Below are positions 8,168-17,397 of a DNA stretch of 64,000 nt, piece by piece (within the stretch, counting starts at the first letter, position 1; every line of letters starts with the position of its first letter). Origin of the DNA: an uncultured Bacteroidales bacterium (GTDB taxonomy: Bacteria > Bacteroidota > Bacteroidia > Bacteroidales > UBA11471); NCBI GenBank assembly GCA_944325415.1, contig CALUZW010000008.1, positions 34,384-98,383 on the forward strand. Reading direction: 5' to 3'. The notes under the pieces are model-generated. The model had not been told where the DNA came from. It worked only from the letters and a program-made list of their open reading frames with translations, and searched no databases. The position numbers were made by a program, and so were the translations under genes.

Positions 8168-9079
8168 ATGACGGATAATATTCATATTATTGCTTATGGA
8201 GATGACCTTTTGTCGCGTGTGGCATACGCCATGCAGGAAAAAGGTCTGAATGTTTCTTGTTCGGGCTGTACTCCCGAGTTGGTGCCTATGCTCGAACAGA
8301 AAGGTGTTCTGGTCGGAACCTTGCAGCAAGTCATCGCTTCGGGACGTACTGTAAATTATGTTGTTTCGGCTTTGGCCGGCGGAAGCCGTCATGCCGACGT
8401 CGAGACAGAGTATGCCGATGCTTTGCACCTGCCTGTTGTTCCGGTATCGGATCTGTTCACCTCTCTGACCGAGAACAAAGCGCTTGTCGTGGAGTGTAAT
8501 TCGCGTTTTCCCAACCGTATTCTCTCCATCATCTGGTACACCCTGCAATCGCAGAAGCGTAATTGCGACTATCTGACCGAGACTTTCATGCAGGGGCTCA
8601 ACCGCAAGGTGGCTCTCTCGGAAAACACCCGGATATGCCTTCTTGACGGCGATCTGCTGCTGCATACCGAAAGCCGGAATTACAAATCGAACATCTTGGT
8701 GCTATCTTCCCTTCTGTGGAAAGAATCCCCTCAATATCCCACCTTCGAAAGTTATCTCGAAGTGTGGCACAAAGCCGTGAATTCCATCGACAGGAACGGT
8801 ATACTTATCTACAATCAGGCCGTTACCGTGTTCCAGGAGTGGGCCGAGAATGTGCGCGAAGACATTACCGCTATACCCTTCAAGGCACACCCTTATCGCA
8901 AGGAAGGCGACATCTGCTTCCTTACCGGTGCGAAAACCGAGATGGAACTCTCTTATCCCTGCGACGAAGAGTTGTTGTGCGACATCAACGCGGCCCGGCT
9001 TGTGTGCCGCCAGTTAGGTGTGGCCGACAAGTCGTTCTATCAGATGATTGTATCGGCCGATTTCCTGAAAAATAAGTAA
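8168..9079 (+). CDS. Degenerate Mpl-like Mur ligase homologue lacking the ATP-binding loop
   Basis: A 303-residue protein that by eye aligns with the murein-peptide ligase Mpl/MurC family. The N-terminal Rossmann region (IHIIAYGDDLLSRVAYAMQEK, LEQKGV) and the central domain remain recognisable: CDYLTETFMQGLNRKV, LLDGDLLLHTESRNYKSN, PTFESYLEVW, GILIYNQ and INAARLVCRQLGV match family blocks. However, the P-loop GTHGKTT is replaced by CNSRFPNR (residues 110-117), the acidic GDEY becomes GDLL, and the catalytic WDHINVFPT-type block reads WKESPQYPT. The protein ends where the third ligase domain should begin. I infer a non-catalytic paralogue binding a peptidoglycan precursor or partner. It is followed 5 bp later by DUF4924. 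Confidence 0.7.
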   Translation: MTDNIHIIAYGDDLLSRVAYAMQEKGLNVSCSGCTPELVPMLEQKGVLVGTLQQVIASGRTVNYVVSALAGGSRHADVETEYADALHLPVVPVSDLFTSLTENKALVVECNSRFPNRILSIIWYTLQSQKRNCDYLTETFMQGLNRKVALSENTRICLLDGDLLLHTESRNYKSNILVLSSLLWKESPQYPTFESYLEVWHKAVNSIDRNGILIYNQAVTVFQEWAENVREDITAIPFKAHPYRKEGDICFLTGAKTEMELSYPCDEELLCDINAARLVCRQLGVADKSFYQMIVSADFLKNK

Positions 9080-9084
9080 TCCCC

Positions 9085-9630
9085 ATGCTAATCGCCCGGC
9101 AGAAGAAACAGGAAAATATCGCTGAATACCTGCTCTACATGTGGCAGGTAGAGGATATCATACGGGCCTGCGGGGGAGATATCGACCTCATACGGCAACG
9201 CATCATAGATGGTTACCAGGGGTTGTCGCCTGAGATACGCCAGGAGATGACCGACTGGTATGACAACCTGTGCGAGATGATGCGCATCGAAGGTGTGATG
9301 GAGAAAGGCCACCTGCAAATCAACAAGAATGTCATTATCGAACTCACCGATTTGCACCAGCGTCTTCTCAAATCGACCCGAGAGCCTTTTTACGGAGCGG
9401 CCTTCTTCAAGGCGCTGCCCCATATCGTGGAGTTGCGCGCCCGTTCGGGAAACGCCGAAGCCGGAGAGATAGAGACCTGCTTCAATGCGCTTTATGGCAT
9501 ACTGCTGCTGCGGTTGCAGAAGAAGGCCGTCTCGTCCGATACCGAAAAAGCCGTGCAAGCCATCACCCAATTTCTGGCTCTCCTCTCCGAAAAGTACAAA
9601 CAAGAGAGAGCCGGCGAACTTGAATTATAA
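9085..9630 (+). CDS. DUF4924 family protein
   Basis: A 181-residue, mostly helical cytoplasmic protein of the Bacteroidota family DUF4924. The N-terminus MLIARQKKQENIAEYLLYMWQ and the following EDIIRACG are characteristic. No catalytic motif, signal peptide or membrane segment is visible. It starts 5 bp after the Mpl-like gene and 21 bp before rfbD, so the three are probably cotranscribed. Function is unknown. Confidence 0.8.
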   Translation: MLIARQKKQENIAEYLLYMWQVEDIIRACGGDIDLIRQRIIDGYQGLSPEIRQEMTDWYDNLCEMMRIEGVMEKGHLQINKNVIIELTDLHQRLLKSTREPFYGAAFFKALPHIVELRARSGNAEAGEIETCFNALYGILLLRLQKKAVSSDTEKAVQAITQFLALLSEKYKQERAGELEL

Positions 9631-9651
9631 ACATTCCATATATTCCTGCCT

Positions 9652-10518
9652 ATGTCAACCATTCTTGTAACGGGAGCCAACGGACAGTTGGGCAACGAAA
9701 TGCGCAACCTGTCGGGCAATGACCGTGCCAATCGGTATATCTTTACCGATGTTCAGGAACTCGATATAACCGACCCTGCCCGCGTGCAGGCTTTCCTGTC
9801 GGAAAATACTGTCGATTTTGTGGTAAATTGTGCTGCCTATACGGCTGTGGATAAGGCAGAAAGCGAAATTGAGCTGTGTCGGAAAATAAATGCCTTTGCC
9901 GTGGAAAATCTAGCCAAAGCCTCGGCGGCGACAGGCGCGAAAATGATACATGTCTCGACCGACTATGTGTATAGCGGTACCCATTATATGCCCTATGTCG
10001 AGAGTGATGCCGTGGCCCCCACTTCGGTCTATGGCGTTACCAAACTCGAAGGCGAACAGTTGCTGCTGGCCGCCAACCCCGCATCGGTCATCTTGCGCAC
10101 GTCGTGGCTCTACTCGCCCTACGGCAACAATTTCGTAAAGACCATGCTGCGGCTGGGACGCGAAAGAGAGAAACTCTCGGTCGTATTCGACCAGGTAGGA
10201 ACGCCTACTTATGCAGCCGACCTGGCTGCTGCCATTGTTACCATACTTAACGCACCGGAGTTTGTACCCGGAATTTATAATTTCTCCAACGAAGGTGTGT
10301 GCAGCTGGTACGACTTCACCCTCACCATACACCGCATGGCCGGCATCGATACCTGTCGGGTGTCGCCCATCGACACGGCCGACTATCCCTCGGCCGCCAC
10401 ACGCCCCTTTTACAGCGTGATGAACAAGAAAAAGATAAAAGCTACCTACGGTGTGGAGATACCCCACTGGGAAGAGAGCTTGCAGAAATGCATCGCCATA
10501 TTGGAGAATAAAAATTAA
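9652..10518 (+). CDS. rfbD: dTDP-4-dehydrorhamnose reductase
   Basis: A 288-residue extended short-chain dehydrogenase that reduces dTDP-4-dehydro-L-rhamnose to dTDP-L-rhamnose for surface glycans. The nucleotide-binding GANGQLGNEM lies at the N-terminus, followed by DVQELDITD; the catalytic YxxxK is in SVYGVTKLEGEQ, after HVSTDYVYSGT. Length is normal. The other rfb genes are not nearby; the gene sits between DUF4924 and prfC (15 bp). Confidence 0.9.
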   Translation: MSTILVTGANGQLGNEMRNLSGNDRANRYIFTDVQELDITDPARVQAFLSENTVDFVVNCAAYTAVDKAESEIELCRKINAFAVENLAKASAATGAKMIHVSTDYVYSGTHYMPYVESDAVAPTSVYGVTKLEGEQLLLAANPASVILRTSWLYSPYGNNFVKTMLRLGREREKLSVVFDQVGTPTYAADLAAAIVTILNAPEFVPGIYNFSNEGVCSWYDFTLTIHRMAGIDTCRVSPIDTADYPSAATRPFYSVMNKKKIKATYGVEIPHWEESLQKCIAILENKN

Positions 10519-10533
10519 AACCCCCGATACAAC

Positions 10534-12114
10534 GTGAGTACATTTACCGAAGAGATTCAGAAACGACGCACCTTTGCCATTATCAGTCACCCCGATGCCG
10601 GTAAGACCACTCTTACCGAGAAACTACTGCTGTTTGGCGGCGCCATTCACGTGGCAGGAGCCGTGAAGTCAAACAAGATAAAGAAGACCGCCACCTCGGA
10701 CTGGATGGAAATCGAGAAACAGCGCGGTATATCGGTAGCCACATCGGTGATGGGTTTTAATTACGGCGATTACAAAATCAATATTCTCGATACCCCCGGT
10801 CACCAGGATTTTGCCGAGGATACCTATCGCACACTGACTGCCGTAGATAGCGTAATTATTGTAATTGATGCGGCAAAAGGTGTTGAGACACAGACCCGTA
10901 AGCTGATGGAGGTGTGCCGCATGCGCAAGACCCCCGTCATTGTCTTTGTCAACAAGCTCGACCGTGAAGGTCAAGACCCTTTCGACCTGCTCGATGAGAT
11001 AGAGACCGAACTCAAAATAGCCGTGCGTCCACTCAGTTGGCCCATCAACATCGGCCAGCGTTTCAAGGGCGTGTACAATATCTATGAAAAAAATCTCAAC
11101 CTGTATACACCCAGCAAGCAGGTGGTAACCGAGGCTATCGAGTTTCGCGACATCAACAGCCCCGAACTCGAAAAGCACATCGGTGAGAGCGATGCCGCCA
11201 AGTTGCGGGCCGACCTCGAACTGATTGCGGGCGTTTATCCCGATTTCGAAGTAGAGAAATACCTTGCCGGCGACCTGGCCCCCGTATTTTTCGGGTCGGC
11301 ACTCAACAACTTCGGTGTGCGGGAGTTGCTCGACTGTTTTGTCGAGATAGCCCCTTCGCCCCGCCCCGTGCAGGCCGTCGAACGTCTGGTGCGTCCCGAA
11401 GAGGAACCTTTCTCGGGTTTTGTATTCAAGATTCATGCCAATATGGATCCCAACCACCGCAGTTGCATCGCTTTCGTGAAAGTATGTTCGGGCGTCTTTA
11501 TCCGTAACGAAAACTACAAGCATGTGCGATTGGGCAAGATGATGCGCTTTTCGAGCCCTACGGCCTTCATGGCACAGCGCAAGTCGACTGTCGACGAAGC
11601 CTATCCCGGCGATATCGTGGGTCTGCCCGATACTGGAAATTTCAAGATAGGCGATACCCTCACGGCCGGTGAGGAGTTGCACTATAAGGGATTGCCCAGT
11701 TTCTCGCCCGAGATGTTCAAGTATATCGAGAATACCGACCCCATGAAGACCAAGCAGCTCAACAAGGGGCTCGACCAGTTGATGGGAGAGGGTGTGGCCC
11801 AGATGTTTGTCAACCAGTTCAACGGCCGGAAAATCATCGGTACGGTAGGACAGTTGCAGTTTGAGGTCATACAGTACCGGTTGCTGCATGAGTACGGCGC
11901 CCAGTGCCGCTGGGAGCCCCTCAGCCTATATAAGGCCTGCTGGGTAGAGAGCGACGATGCCGAGGCACTCGACAACTTCAAGAAGCGGAAATACCAGTTT
12001 ATGGCCAAAGACCGCGACGACCGCGACGTGTTCCTCGCCGACTCGGGATATGTGTTGCAAATGGCCCAGAGCGACTTCCCCAAAATCCGGTTCCACTTCA
12101 CTTCCGAATTTTAG
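10534..12114 (+). CDS. prfC: Peptide chain release factor 3
   Basis: A translational GTPase that removes RF1/RF2 from the ribosome after termination. The G-domain motifs are in order: G1 [14 protein letters not shown]3 DTPGHQDF, G4 NKLDRE. The long block [14 protein letters not shown] after G1 is RF3-specific. It has 526 residues, a full-length family member. The start codon is GTG at 10534, giving MSTFTEEI; no closer in-frame alternative preserves the conserved start. It lies 15 bp after rfbD. Confidence 0.96.
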   Translation: MSTFTEEIQKRRTFAIISHPDAGKTTLTEKLLLFGGAIHVAGAVKSNKIKKTATSDWMEIEKQRGISVATSVMGFNYGDYKINILDTPGHQDFAEDTYRTLTAVDSVIIVIDAAKGVETQTRKLMEVCRMRKTPVIVFVNKLDREGQDPFDLLDEIETELKIAVRPLSWPINIGQRFKGVYNIYEKNLNLYTPSKQVVTEAIEFRDINSPELEKHIGESDAAKLRADLELIAGVYPDFEVEKYLAGDLAPVFFGSALNNFGVRELLDCFVEIAPSPRPVQAVERLVRPEEEPFSGFVFKIHANMDPNHRSCIAFVKVCSGVFIRNENYKHVRLGKMMRFSSPTAFMAQRKSTVDEAYPGDIVGLPDTGNFKIGDTLTAGEELHYKGLPSFSPEMFKYIENTDPMKTKQLNKGLDQLMGEGVAQMFVNQFNGRKIIGTVGQLQFEVIQYRLLHEYGAQCRWEPLSLYKACWVESDDAEALDNFKKRKYQFMAKDRDDRDVFLADSGYVLQMAQSDFPKIRFHFTSEF

Positions 12115-12135
12115 TTCTCCCGGCGGACGATGCCG

Positions 12136-12167
12136 TTTGCGCATATGCGGCAATATCCGTATATTTG
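12136..12167 (+). promoter_or_regulatory. guaA promoter (TTTG-N20-TATATTTG)
   Basis: A near-perfect Bacteroidota promoter: -33 TTTG at 12136-12139, 20-bp spacer, -7 TATATTTG at 12160-12167, in the 96-bp gap between prfC and guaA. It makes guaA an independent unit. Confidence 0.8.
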
Positions 12168-12210
12168 CCGAAAAGACCATTCACACCGAAACAACTTATC
12201 ATAAACAGAT

Positions 12211-13734
12211 ATGCAAGAAAAAATTATCATTCTCGATTTCGGCTCGCAGACCACGCAGCTCATAGGCCGCCGTGTGCGGGAGCTCGATACCTATTGCGAG
12301 ATATTGCCTTACAATAAATTTCCGTATGGCGATGAGAGCATCAAGGGTGTCATACTTTCGGGTAGCCCTTTCTCGGTTTACGACAGTAAAGCGTTCAAAA
12401 TCGACCTCTCGGAGATACGGGGAAAATATCCCATTCTCGGTATCTGCTACGGCGCACAGTTTCTGGCATACAGCAACGGCGGAAAAGTAGAGCCGGCACA
12501 GAGCCGTGAGTATGGCCGTGCCCACCTTTCTCATTTCTGCAAAGACAACATCTTGTTCAAGAACGTGCGGGAAAATACGCAGGTGTGGATGTCGCACGGC
12601 GACACCATTACGGCTGTGCCCGAGAATTTCAAGACCATAGCCTCGACCGATGAGGTGGCTATTGCCGCATATCAGATAGAAGGCGAACAGGTGTGGGGCG
12701 TGCAGTTCCACCCCGAAGTTTTCCATACCGAAGATGGAACGCAGATTCTCCGCAACTTTGTGGTCGATGTCTGTGGTTGCAAGCAAGACTGGTCGCCCGC
12801 CTCGTTTATCGAGACGACCGTAGCCCGTCTCAAAGAGCAGCTGGGCGACGACAAGGTCGTGCTCGGACTTTCGGGCGGTGTCGATTCGTCGGTAGCCGCC
12901 GTGCTGCTCAACAAGGCCATCGGGAAAAACCTCACCTGTATCTTTGTCGACCACGGACTGTTGCGCAAGAACGAGTTTGAGAACGTGATGCACGACTACG
13001 AACACCTCGGTCTCAACGTTATCGGTGTTAATGCCAAAGATAAATTTTACAGCGAGCTCGCCGGCGTAAAAGAGCCTGAGCGCAAACGCAAAATCATAGG
13101 CAAGGGCTTTATCGACGTCTTTGACGAAGAGGCCCACAAGATAAAAGATGTGAAGTGGCTGGCACAGGGTACGATATACCCCGACGTTATCGAGTCGCTC
13201 TCCATCACCGGTACGGTCATCAAGAGCCACCACAACGTGGGCGGTCTCCCCGAGAAGATGAACCTCAAACTGTGCGAGCCGTTGCGTCTTCTCTTCAAGG
13301 ACGAGGTGCGCCGCGTAGGCCGTGAGCTGGGTATGATGGATCGTCTCATCAACCGCCACCCCTTCCCGGGACCGGGTCTGGCCGTGCGCATATTGGGCGA
13401 CATCACCCCCGAGAAGGTGCGCATACTCCAAGATGCCGACGACATATTCATTCAGGGATTGCGCGACTGGGGCCTCTACGACAAGGTATGGCAGGCCGGT
13501 ACCATTCTGCTTCCCGTGCAGTCGGTAGGTGTCATGGGCGATGAACGTACCTATGAGAATGCCGTCGCCCTGCGGGCCGTTACCTCGACCGATGCCATGA
13601 CGGCCGACTGGGCACATCTGCCGTATGAGTTCCTCGGAAAAATCTCCAACGAAATCATCAACAAGGTAAAGGGTGTGAACCGCGTAACCTACGACATCAG
13701 TTCCAAACCGCCTTCGACCATCGAGTGGGAATAA
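12211..13734 (+). CDS. guaA: GMP synthase (glutamine-hydrolysing)
   Basis: A 507-residue two-domain enzyme that aminates XMP to GMP. The class I glutamine amidotransferase domain comes first (nucleophile Cys in GICYGAQF, His/Glu in QFHPEVFH). Next is the ATP-pyrophosphatase domain with PP-loop [13 protein letters not shown], then the dimerisation domain ending PPSTIEWE. All catalytic residues are present. It has its own promoter and a strong terminator. Confidence 0.97.
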   Translation: MQEKIIILDFGSQTTQLIGRRVRELDTYCEILPYNKFPYGDESIKGVILSGSPFSVYDSKAFKIDLSEIRGKYPILGICYGAQFLAYSNGGKVEPAQSREYGRAHLSHFCKDNILFKNVRENTQVWMSHGDTITAVPENFKTIASTDEVAIAAYQIEGEQVWGVQFHPEVFHTEDGTQILRNFVVDVCGCKQDWSPASFIETTVARLKEQLGDDKVVLGLSGGVDSSVAAVLLNKAIGKNLTCIFVDHGLLRKNEFENVMHDYEHLGLNVIGVNAKDKFYSELAGVKEPERKRKIIGKGFIDVFDEEAHKIKDVKWLAQGTIYPDVIESLSITGTVIKSHHNVGGLPEKMNLKLCEPLRLLFKDEVRRVGRELGMMDRLINRHPFPGPGLAVRILGDITPEKVRILQDADDIFIQGLRDWGLYDKVWQAGTILLPVQSVGVMGDERTYENAVALRAVTSTDAMTADWAHLPYEFLGKISNEIINKVKGVNRVTYDISSKPPSTIEWE

Positions 13735-13769
13735 TGAAAATCCTGTAATATACATTCCTGCAACTAACG

Positions 13770-13810
13770 ATAGCCCCGACATTTTTTGTCGGGGCTATTC
13801 TGTTTATTTC
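13770..13810 (+). terminator. guaA intrinsic terminator
   Basis: A 12-bp perfect stem (13770-13781 / 13787-13798) with a five-T loop, followed by TCTGTTTATTTCTTATT. It is positioned 36 bp after the guaA stop. Confidence 0.9.
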
Positions 13811-14048
13811 TTATTATGGCCTCATAGACATTCATCAACCGTGGAGACGGGAGGGGAAAAGTGTCCCTGTCCATGCGGCTCTCCGGGCGGTGAGCGGCGA
13901 AGGTAAAGATGCGTCGGCGCCTCTTTCTGGGAGGTGCGGAGAGGAGTTGTCGGGGCGTTTCCCGACCCTGGTCGGCGGCCGGTTATTTTGTTATCAACAC
14001 AATTGTGTATTTTCTGGTGCTGCTCGTTTCTCTCTCGGAAAAATTATC

Positions 14049-14056
14049 TATATTTG
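14049..14056 (+). promoter_or_regulatory. Bacteroidota -7 element for the dnaN operon
   Basis: TATATTTG matches TAnnTTTG, 130 bp before dnaN; a TTTC lies near the -33 position. The 387-bp spacer 13799-14185 otherwise holds no convincing gene. A GC-rich stretch (13850-13980) is followed by AT-rich DNA with the 12-bp palindrome ACACAATTGTGT (13997-14008). Confidence 0.55.
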
Positions 14057-14185
14057 TAAAGTATAAGAAGTGTCCGGGCGTGTATTGTGAGATTCTTTTT
14101 CTCGTACCGCGCCAGCCTGCTTATATGCAACGGGTTGGGGGAGTCTCCCACAGTAAAAGCGTAACAACATAAAAAACATACATAT

Positions 14186-15310
14186 ATGAAATTCGTCGTA
14201 TCAAGCACTTTGTTGCTCTCTCATTTGCAGACGGTGGGAAGAGTCATCAACTCCAAAAACTCCATGCCGATTCTTGACAACTTTCTTTTCTCCTTGAACG
14301 GAAATCAGTTGACGATAACCGCGTCGGATCAGGAAACGACCATGACTACCACCATCGGGCTGATTGAGGCCGAAGGCAGCGGCCTCTTTGCCGTGTCGGC
14401 CAAGATACTTCTCGACCCGCTGCGTGAGTTGCCCGAGCAGCCGCTGACATTCCAGGTGAACGATGAGAACCTGGAAATTTTCCTCTATTACCAGAATGGC
14501 AAGTACAACTTTGTTGGTGTCAACGGCGATGAATATCCCCAGCGTCAGCCCATGAATGAGAATGCCACACGCTTTACCATGCCTGCATCGGTCCTGCTCA
14601 ATGGCGTTACCCGCAGTCTTTTTGCCGCCGCCAACGATGAACTGCGGCCGGTTATGAACGGCGTGTGCATGGACATTCACTCCGAAGATATCGTTTTTGT
14701 TGCTTCCGACGGCTATATCCTGGTGCGTTGCCGCAACACGGCTGTGAAATCGGGTGTCGAAGCAACGGTCATTCTGCCCAAGAAACCCGCATCGCTTCTG
14801 AAAAATATTCTTGCCAAGGAGAGTGGCGACATAACGATAGAGTTTGACGAGAAAAACATCTGTTTCCATCTCTCCAACTTTGTGCTGATATGCCGTCTTA
14901 TCGAGGGCCGCTACCCCAATTACATGTCGGTCATTCCGCAAAACAACAGCAACCGTCTCATTATCGACCGCACCCTGTTCATCAGTGTGCTGCGCCGTAT
15001 CTCGGTATTCTCCGACCCGGCCAATTCGCTGGTGCGCCTCGACCTGAGCCCCAACCGTCTGGTCGTTTCGGCCCAGTATGCCGGCCTCTCGACGGCTGCC
15101 GACGAAAGCATTACCTGCAACTACACCGGCGACACGATGTGCATCGGGTTCAGCGCCACCCAGTTGGTAGAGATACTCAACAACATCAACTCGCAAGAGG
15201 TCATGGTCGACCTGGCCGATCCCGGTCGTGCCGGTATCCTTCTCCCCGGCGAGAACGAGCCCGACGAAGACCTGCTGATGTTGCTCATGCCCATGATGTT
15301 GAAAGACTAA
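14186..15310 (+). CDS. dnaN: DNA polymerase III beta subunit (sliding clamp)
   Basis: A 374-residue ring-forming processivity clamp with three repeats of the clamp fold. Family blocks are present: MKFVVSSTLLLSHLQ at the start, NSMPILDNFLF, TRSLFAAANDELRPVMNGV in the central domain, and the C-terminal LMPMML. It heads a tight cluster (9-57 bp gaps) with a DnaQ-type exonuclease, coaBC, DUF4835 and recN. It is not adjacent to dnaA, as usual in this phylum. Confidence 0.96.
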   Translation: MKFVVSSTLLLSHLQTVGRVINSKNSMPILDNFLFSLNGNQLTITASDQETTMTTTIGLIEAEGSGLFAVSAKILLDPLRELPEQPLTFQVNDENLEIFLYYQNGKYNFVGVNGDEYPQRQPMNENATRFTMPASVLLNGVTRSLFAAANDELRPVMNGVCMDIHSEDIVFVASDGYILVRCRNTAVKSGVEATVILPKKPASLLKNILAKESGDITIEFDEKNICFHLSNFVLICRLIEGRYPNYMSVIPQNNSNRLIIDRTLFISVLRRISVFSDPANSLVRLDLSPNRLVVSAQYAGLSTAADESITCNYTGDTMCIGFSATQLVEILNNINSQEVMVDLADPGRAGILLPGENEPDEDLLMLLMPMMLKD

Positions 15311-15319
15311 TATCGTCCT

Positions 15320-16090
15320 ATGCAGTTGAATCTTAAAAATCCGCTGGTCTTTTTCGACCTCGAAACGACCGGTATCAACATATCGACCGACCGTATCGTA
15401 GAGATAAGCTATCTGAAAGTCTATCCCGACGGACGGGAGGTGTCGAAAACGATGCGCATCAATCCCGGCAGACCTATTCCGCCCGAGGCAACGGCCGTGC
15501 ATAAAATCACCGATGCCGATGTGGCCGACTGTCCCACCTTCAAGGAGGTAGCTCCCCAGATTGCTGCCGACATCGAAGGGTGCGACCTAGCCGGGTATAA
15601 CTCCAATCGTTTTGATGTGCCCCTGCTCGTCGAGGAGCTGTTGCGGGCCGGTGTCGCCATTGACATATCGCGCCGGAAACTTATCGACGTGCAGACGATA
15701 TTCCACAAGATGGAACAGCGCACCCTCTCGGCCGCCTACAAGTTCTATTGCGACAAGGATCTCAACGATGCACACGCCGCCGAGGCCGATACGCGGGCTA
15801 CCTACGAGGTGCTTAAAGCCCAGCTCGACCGCTATCCGCAACTCCCGAACGAGGTGGCAGCCCTGGCCGAATTTACCTCCTACACCCGCAATGTCGACCT
15901 GGCCGGTCGCATTGTCTATAACGACCAGGGAGTAGAGGTTTTCAATTTCGGAAAATACAAGGGCCGTTCGGTGGCCGAGGTGTTCAAGGTCGACACCGGC
16001 TATTACGGCTGGATGATGCAGGGCGAGTTTCCGCTCAATACCAAGAATGTGATAACCAACATCAAGTTGCGCTCGTTTAATCAGAAATAA
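15320..16090 (+). CDS. DnaQ/ExoX-like DEDDh 3'-5' exonuclease
   Basis: A 256-residue exonuclease. The DEDDh residues are visible: FDLETTGI (Asp, Glu), the YNSNRFDVPLL block (Asp) and HAAEADTRATYE (His, Asp). A C-terminal module (FGKYKGRSVAEV ... YYGWMMQGEFP) resembles the DUF3820/ExoX C-terminal domain. It starts 9 bp after the clamp gene, so a role in proofreading or clamp-associated repair is plausible but inferred; it could equally be a general single-strand exonuclease. Confidence 0.88.
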   Translation: MQLNLKNPLVFFDLETTGINISTDRIVEISYLKVYPDGREVSKTMRINPGRPIPPEATAVHKITDADVADCPTFKEVAPQIAADIEGCDLAGYNSNRFDVPLLVEELLRAGVAIDISRRKLIDVQTIFHKMEQRTLSAAYKFYCDKDLNDAHAAEADTRATYEVLKAQLDRYPQLPNEVAALAEFTSYTRNVDLAGRIVYNDQGVEVFNFGKYKGRSVAEVFKVDTGYYGWMMQGEFPLNTKNVITNIKLRSFNQK

Positions 16091-16146
16091 CACACCGAAC
16101 GGCAAGACGATACGTCGCCTTGCCGTTCGACTCAAAGAAATACTCC

Positions 16147-17352
16147 ATGTTGAAGGGAAAGAAAATCATACTCGGTATCACGGGTAGTATCGCCGCCTAC
16201 AAGGCGGCCTATCTCACGCGGGCCCTGATAAAGAAAGGCGCCGAGGTGCAGATTGTCATCACACCGGCCGGAAAAGAGTTTATTACGCCGGTTACCCTGT
16301 CGGCCCTGACGGGCAAGCCGGTGGTGAGCGAGTTCTTCTCGGCCAACGACGGGACGTGGCACAGCCATGTCGACCTCGGTCTGTGGGCCGACCTGTTGCT
16401 GATAGCCCCGGCAACCGCTTCGACCATAGGAAAGATGGCCAACGGTATAGCCGACAATATGCTTATCACCACCTACCTGTCGGCCAAGGCTCCCGTATTT
16501 ATAGCTCCGGCCATGGACCTCGACATGTTTGCCCACCCTTCGACACAGCACAACCTTGAATTGTTGCGCTCCTACGGCAACCATATTATCGAGCCTGCCA
16601 CGGGCGAGCTGGCCAGCCATCTCGAAGGCAAGGGCCGCATGGAAGAGCCCGACCGCATCGTGGAGCGCATCGAGGCATTCTTCGCCTCCCGGCAGTCGCT
16701 TCGCGGACGGAAAATCGTCATTACTGCCGGCCCTACCTACGAAAAAATCGATCCCGTGCGTTTCATCGGAAACTACTCTTCGGGCAAGATGGGATTCTCG
16801 CTGGCGCGTGTATGTGCCGAGCGGGGTGCCGATGTAGTGCTGATAGCCGGTCCGGTAACCTTGCCCACACCCCATGCCTCGATAAAACGGATTGACGTAG
16901 AGTCGGCCGATGAGATGTACCGCGCTGCCATGGAGGCATATCCCACTGCCGATGCGGCCATTTGCTGTGCCGCCGTGGCCGATTATGCTCCCGCCGAATA
17001 CCGCTCTACCAAGATGAAGCGGAATGCCGATGACCTTACCCTCGTGCTGAGACCCAACAAGGATATTGCTGCCGAACTGGGTAAGATAAAACGTGCCGGA
17101 CAATGCCTGGCCGGCTTTGCGCTGGAAACCGACCACGAAGCCGAAAATGCAGTCGCCAAGATGCAGCGTAAGAATTTCGACTTTATCGTACTGAACTCCC
17201 TGCGCGATGCCGGGGCGGGATTCCGTGGCGATACCAACAAGGTGTCGATATGGTACCGCGACGGCCGTTCGGCCGACTATCCCGTGAAGTCGAAACTCGA
17301 AGTGGCCTCCGACATTGTCGATGCTTTGACCGCTTGTCTCGGCGGCGAATAA
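16147..17352 (+). CDS. coaBC: Bifunctional phosphopantothenoylcysteine decarboxylase / phosphopantothenate-cysteine ligase
   Basis: A 401-residue fusion catalysing two steps of coenzyme A synthesis. The N-terminal flavoprotein domain (LGITGSIAAYKAAYLTRAL; PAMDLDMF) decarboxylates; the C-terminal CTP-dependent ligase carries ITAGPTYEKIDPVRFI, CAAVADYAP with its lysine-rich loop, and GDTNKVSIW. The ATG at 16147 is preferred to one 27 bp upstream because MLKGKKIILG matches the family start. A second CoA gene, coaE, lies at 28.8 kb. Confidence 0.95.
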   Translation: MLKGKKIILGITGSIAAYKAAYLTRALIKKGAEVQIVITPAGKEFITPVTLSALTGKPVVSEFFSANDGTWHSHVDLGLWADLLLIAPATASTIGKMANGIADNMLITTYLSAKAPVFIAPAMDLDMFAHPSTQHNLELLRSYGNHIIEPATGELASHLEGKGRMEEPDRIVERIEAFFASRQSLRGRKIVITAGPTYEKIDPVRFIGNYSSGKMGFSLARVCAERGADVVLIAGPVTLPTPHASIKRIDVESADEMYRAAMEAYPTADAAICCAAVADYAPAEYRSTKMKRNADDLTLVLRPNKDIAAELGKIKRAGQCLAGFALETDHEAENAVAKMQRKNFDFIVLNSLRDAGAGFRGDTNKVSIWYRDGRSADYPVKSKLEVASDIVDALTACLGGE

Positions 17353-17397
17353 AATAAATGGTGCTTTCGGCCGTATTATTATAAAAAAGACGATGAT

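Noticed and set aside
12199..13782. Long minus-strand ORF (527 codons) opposite guaA
   Set aside because: It spans the whole of guaA, whose product has every GMP synthase motif. The antisense frame is open because of codon bias and shows no recognisable domain.
13909..14172. 87-codon plus-strand ORF upstream of dnaN
   Set aside because: No family features, and it runs across the dnaN -7 element, so it is probably untranslated leader or spacer.
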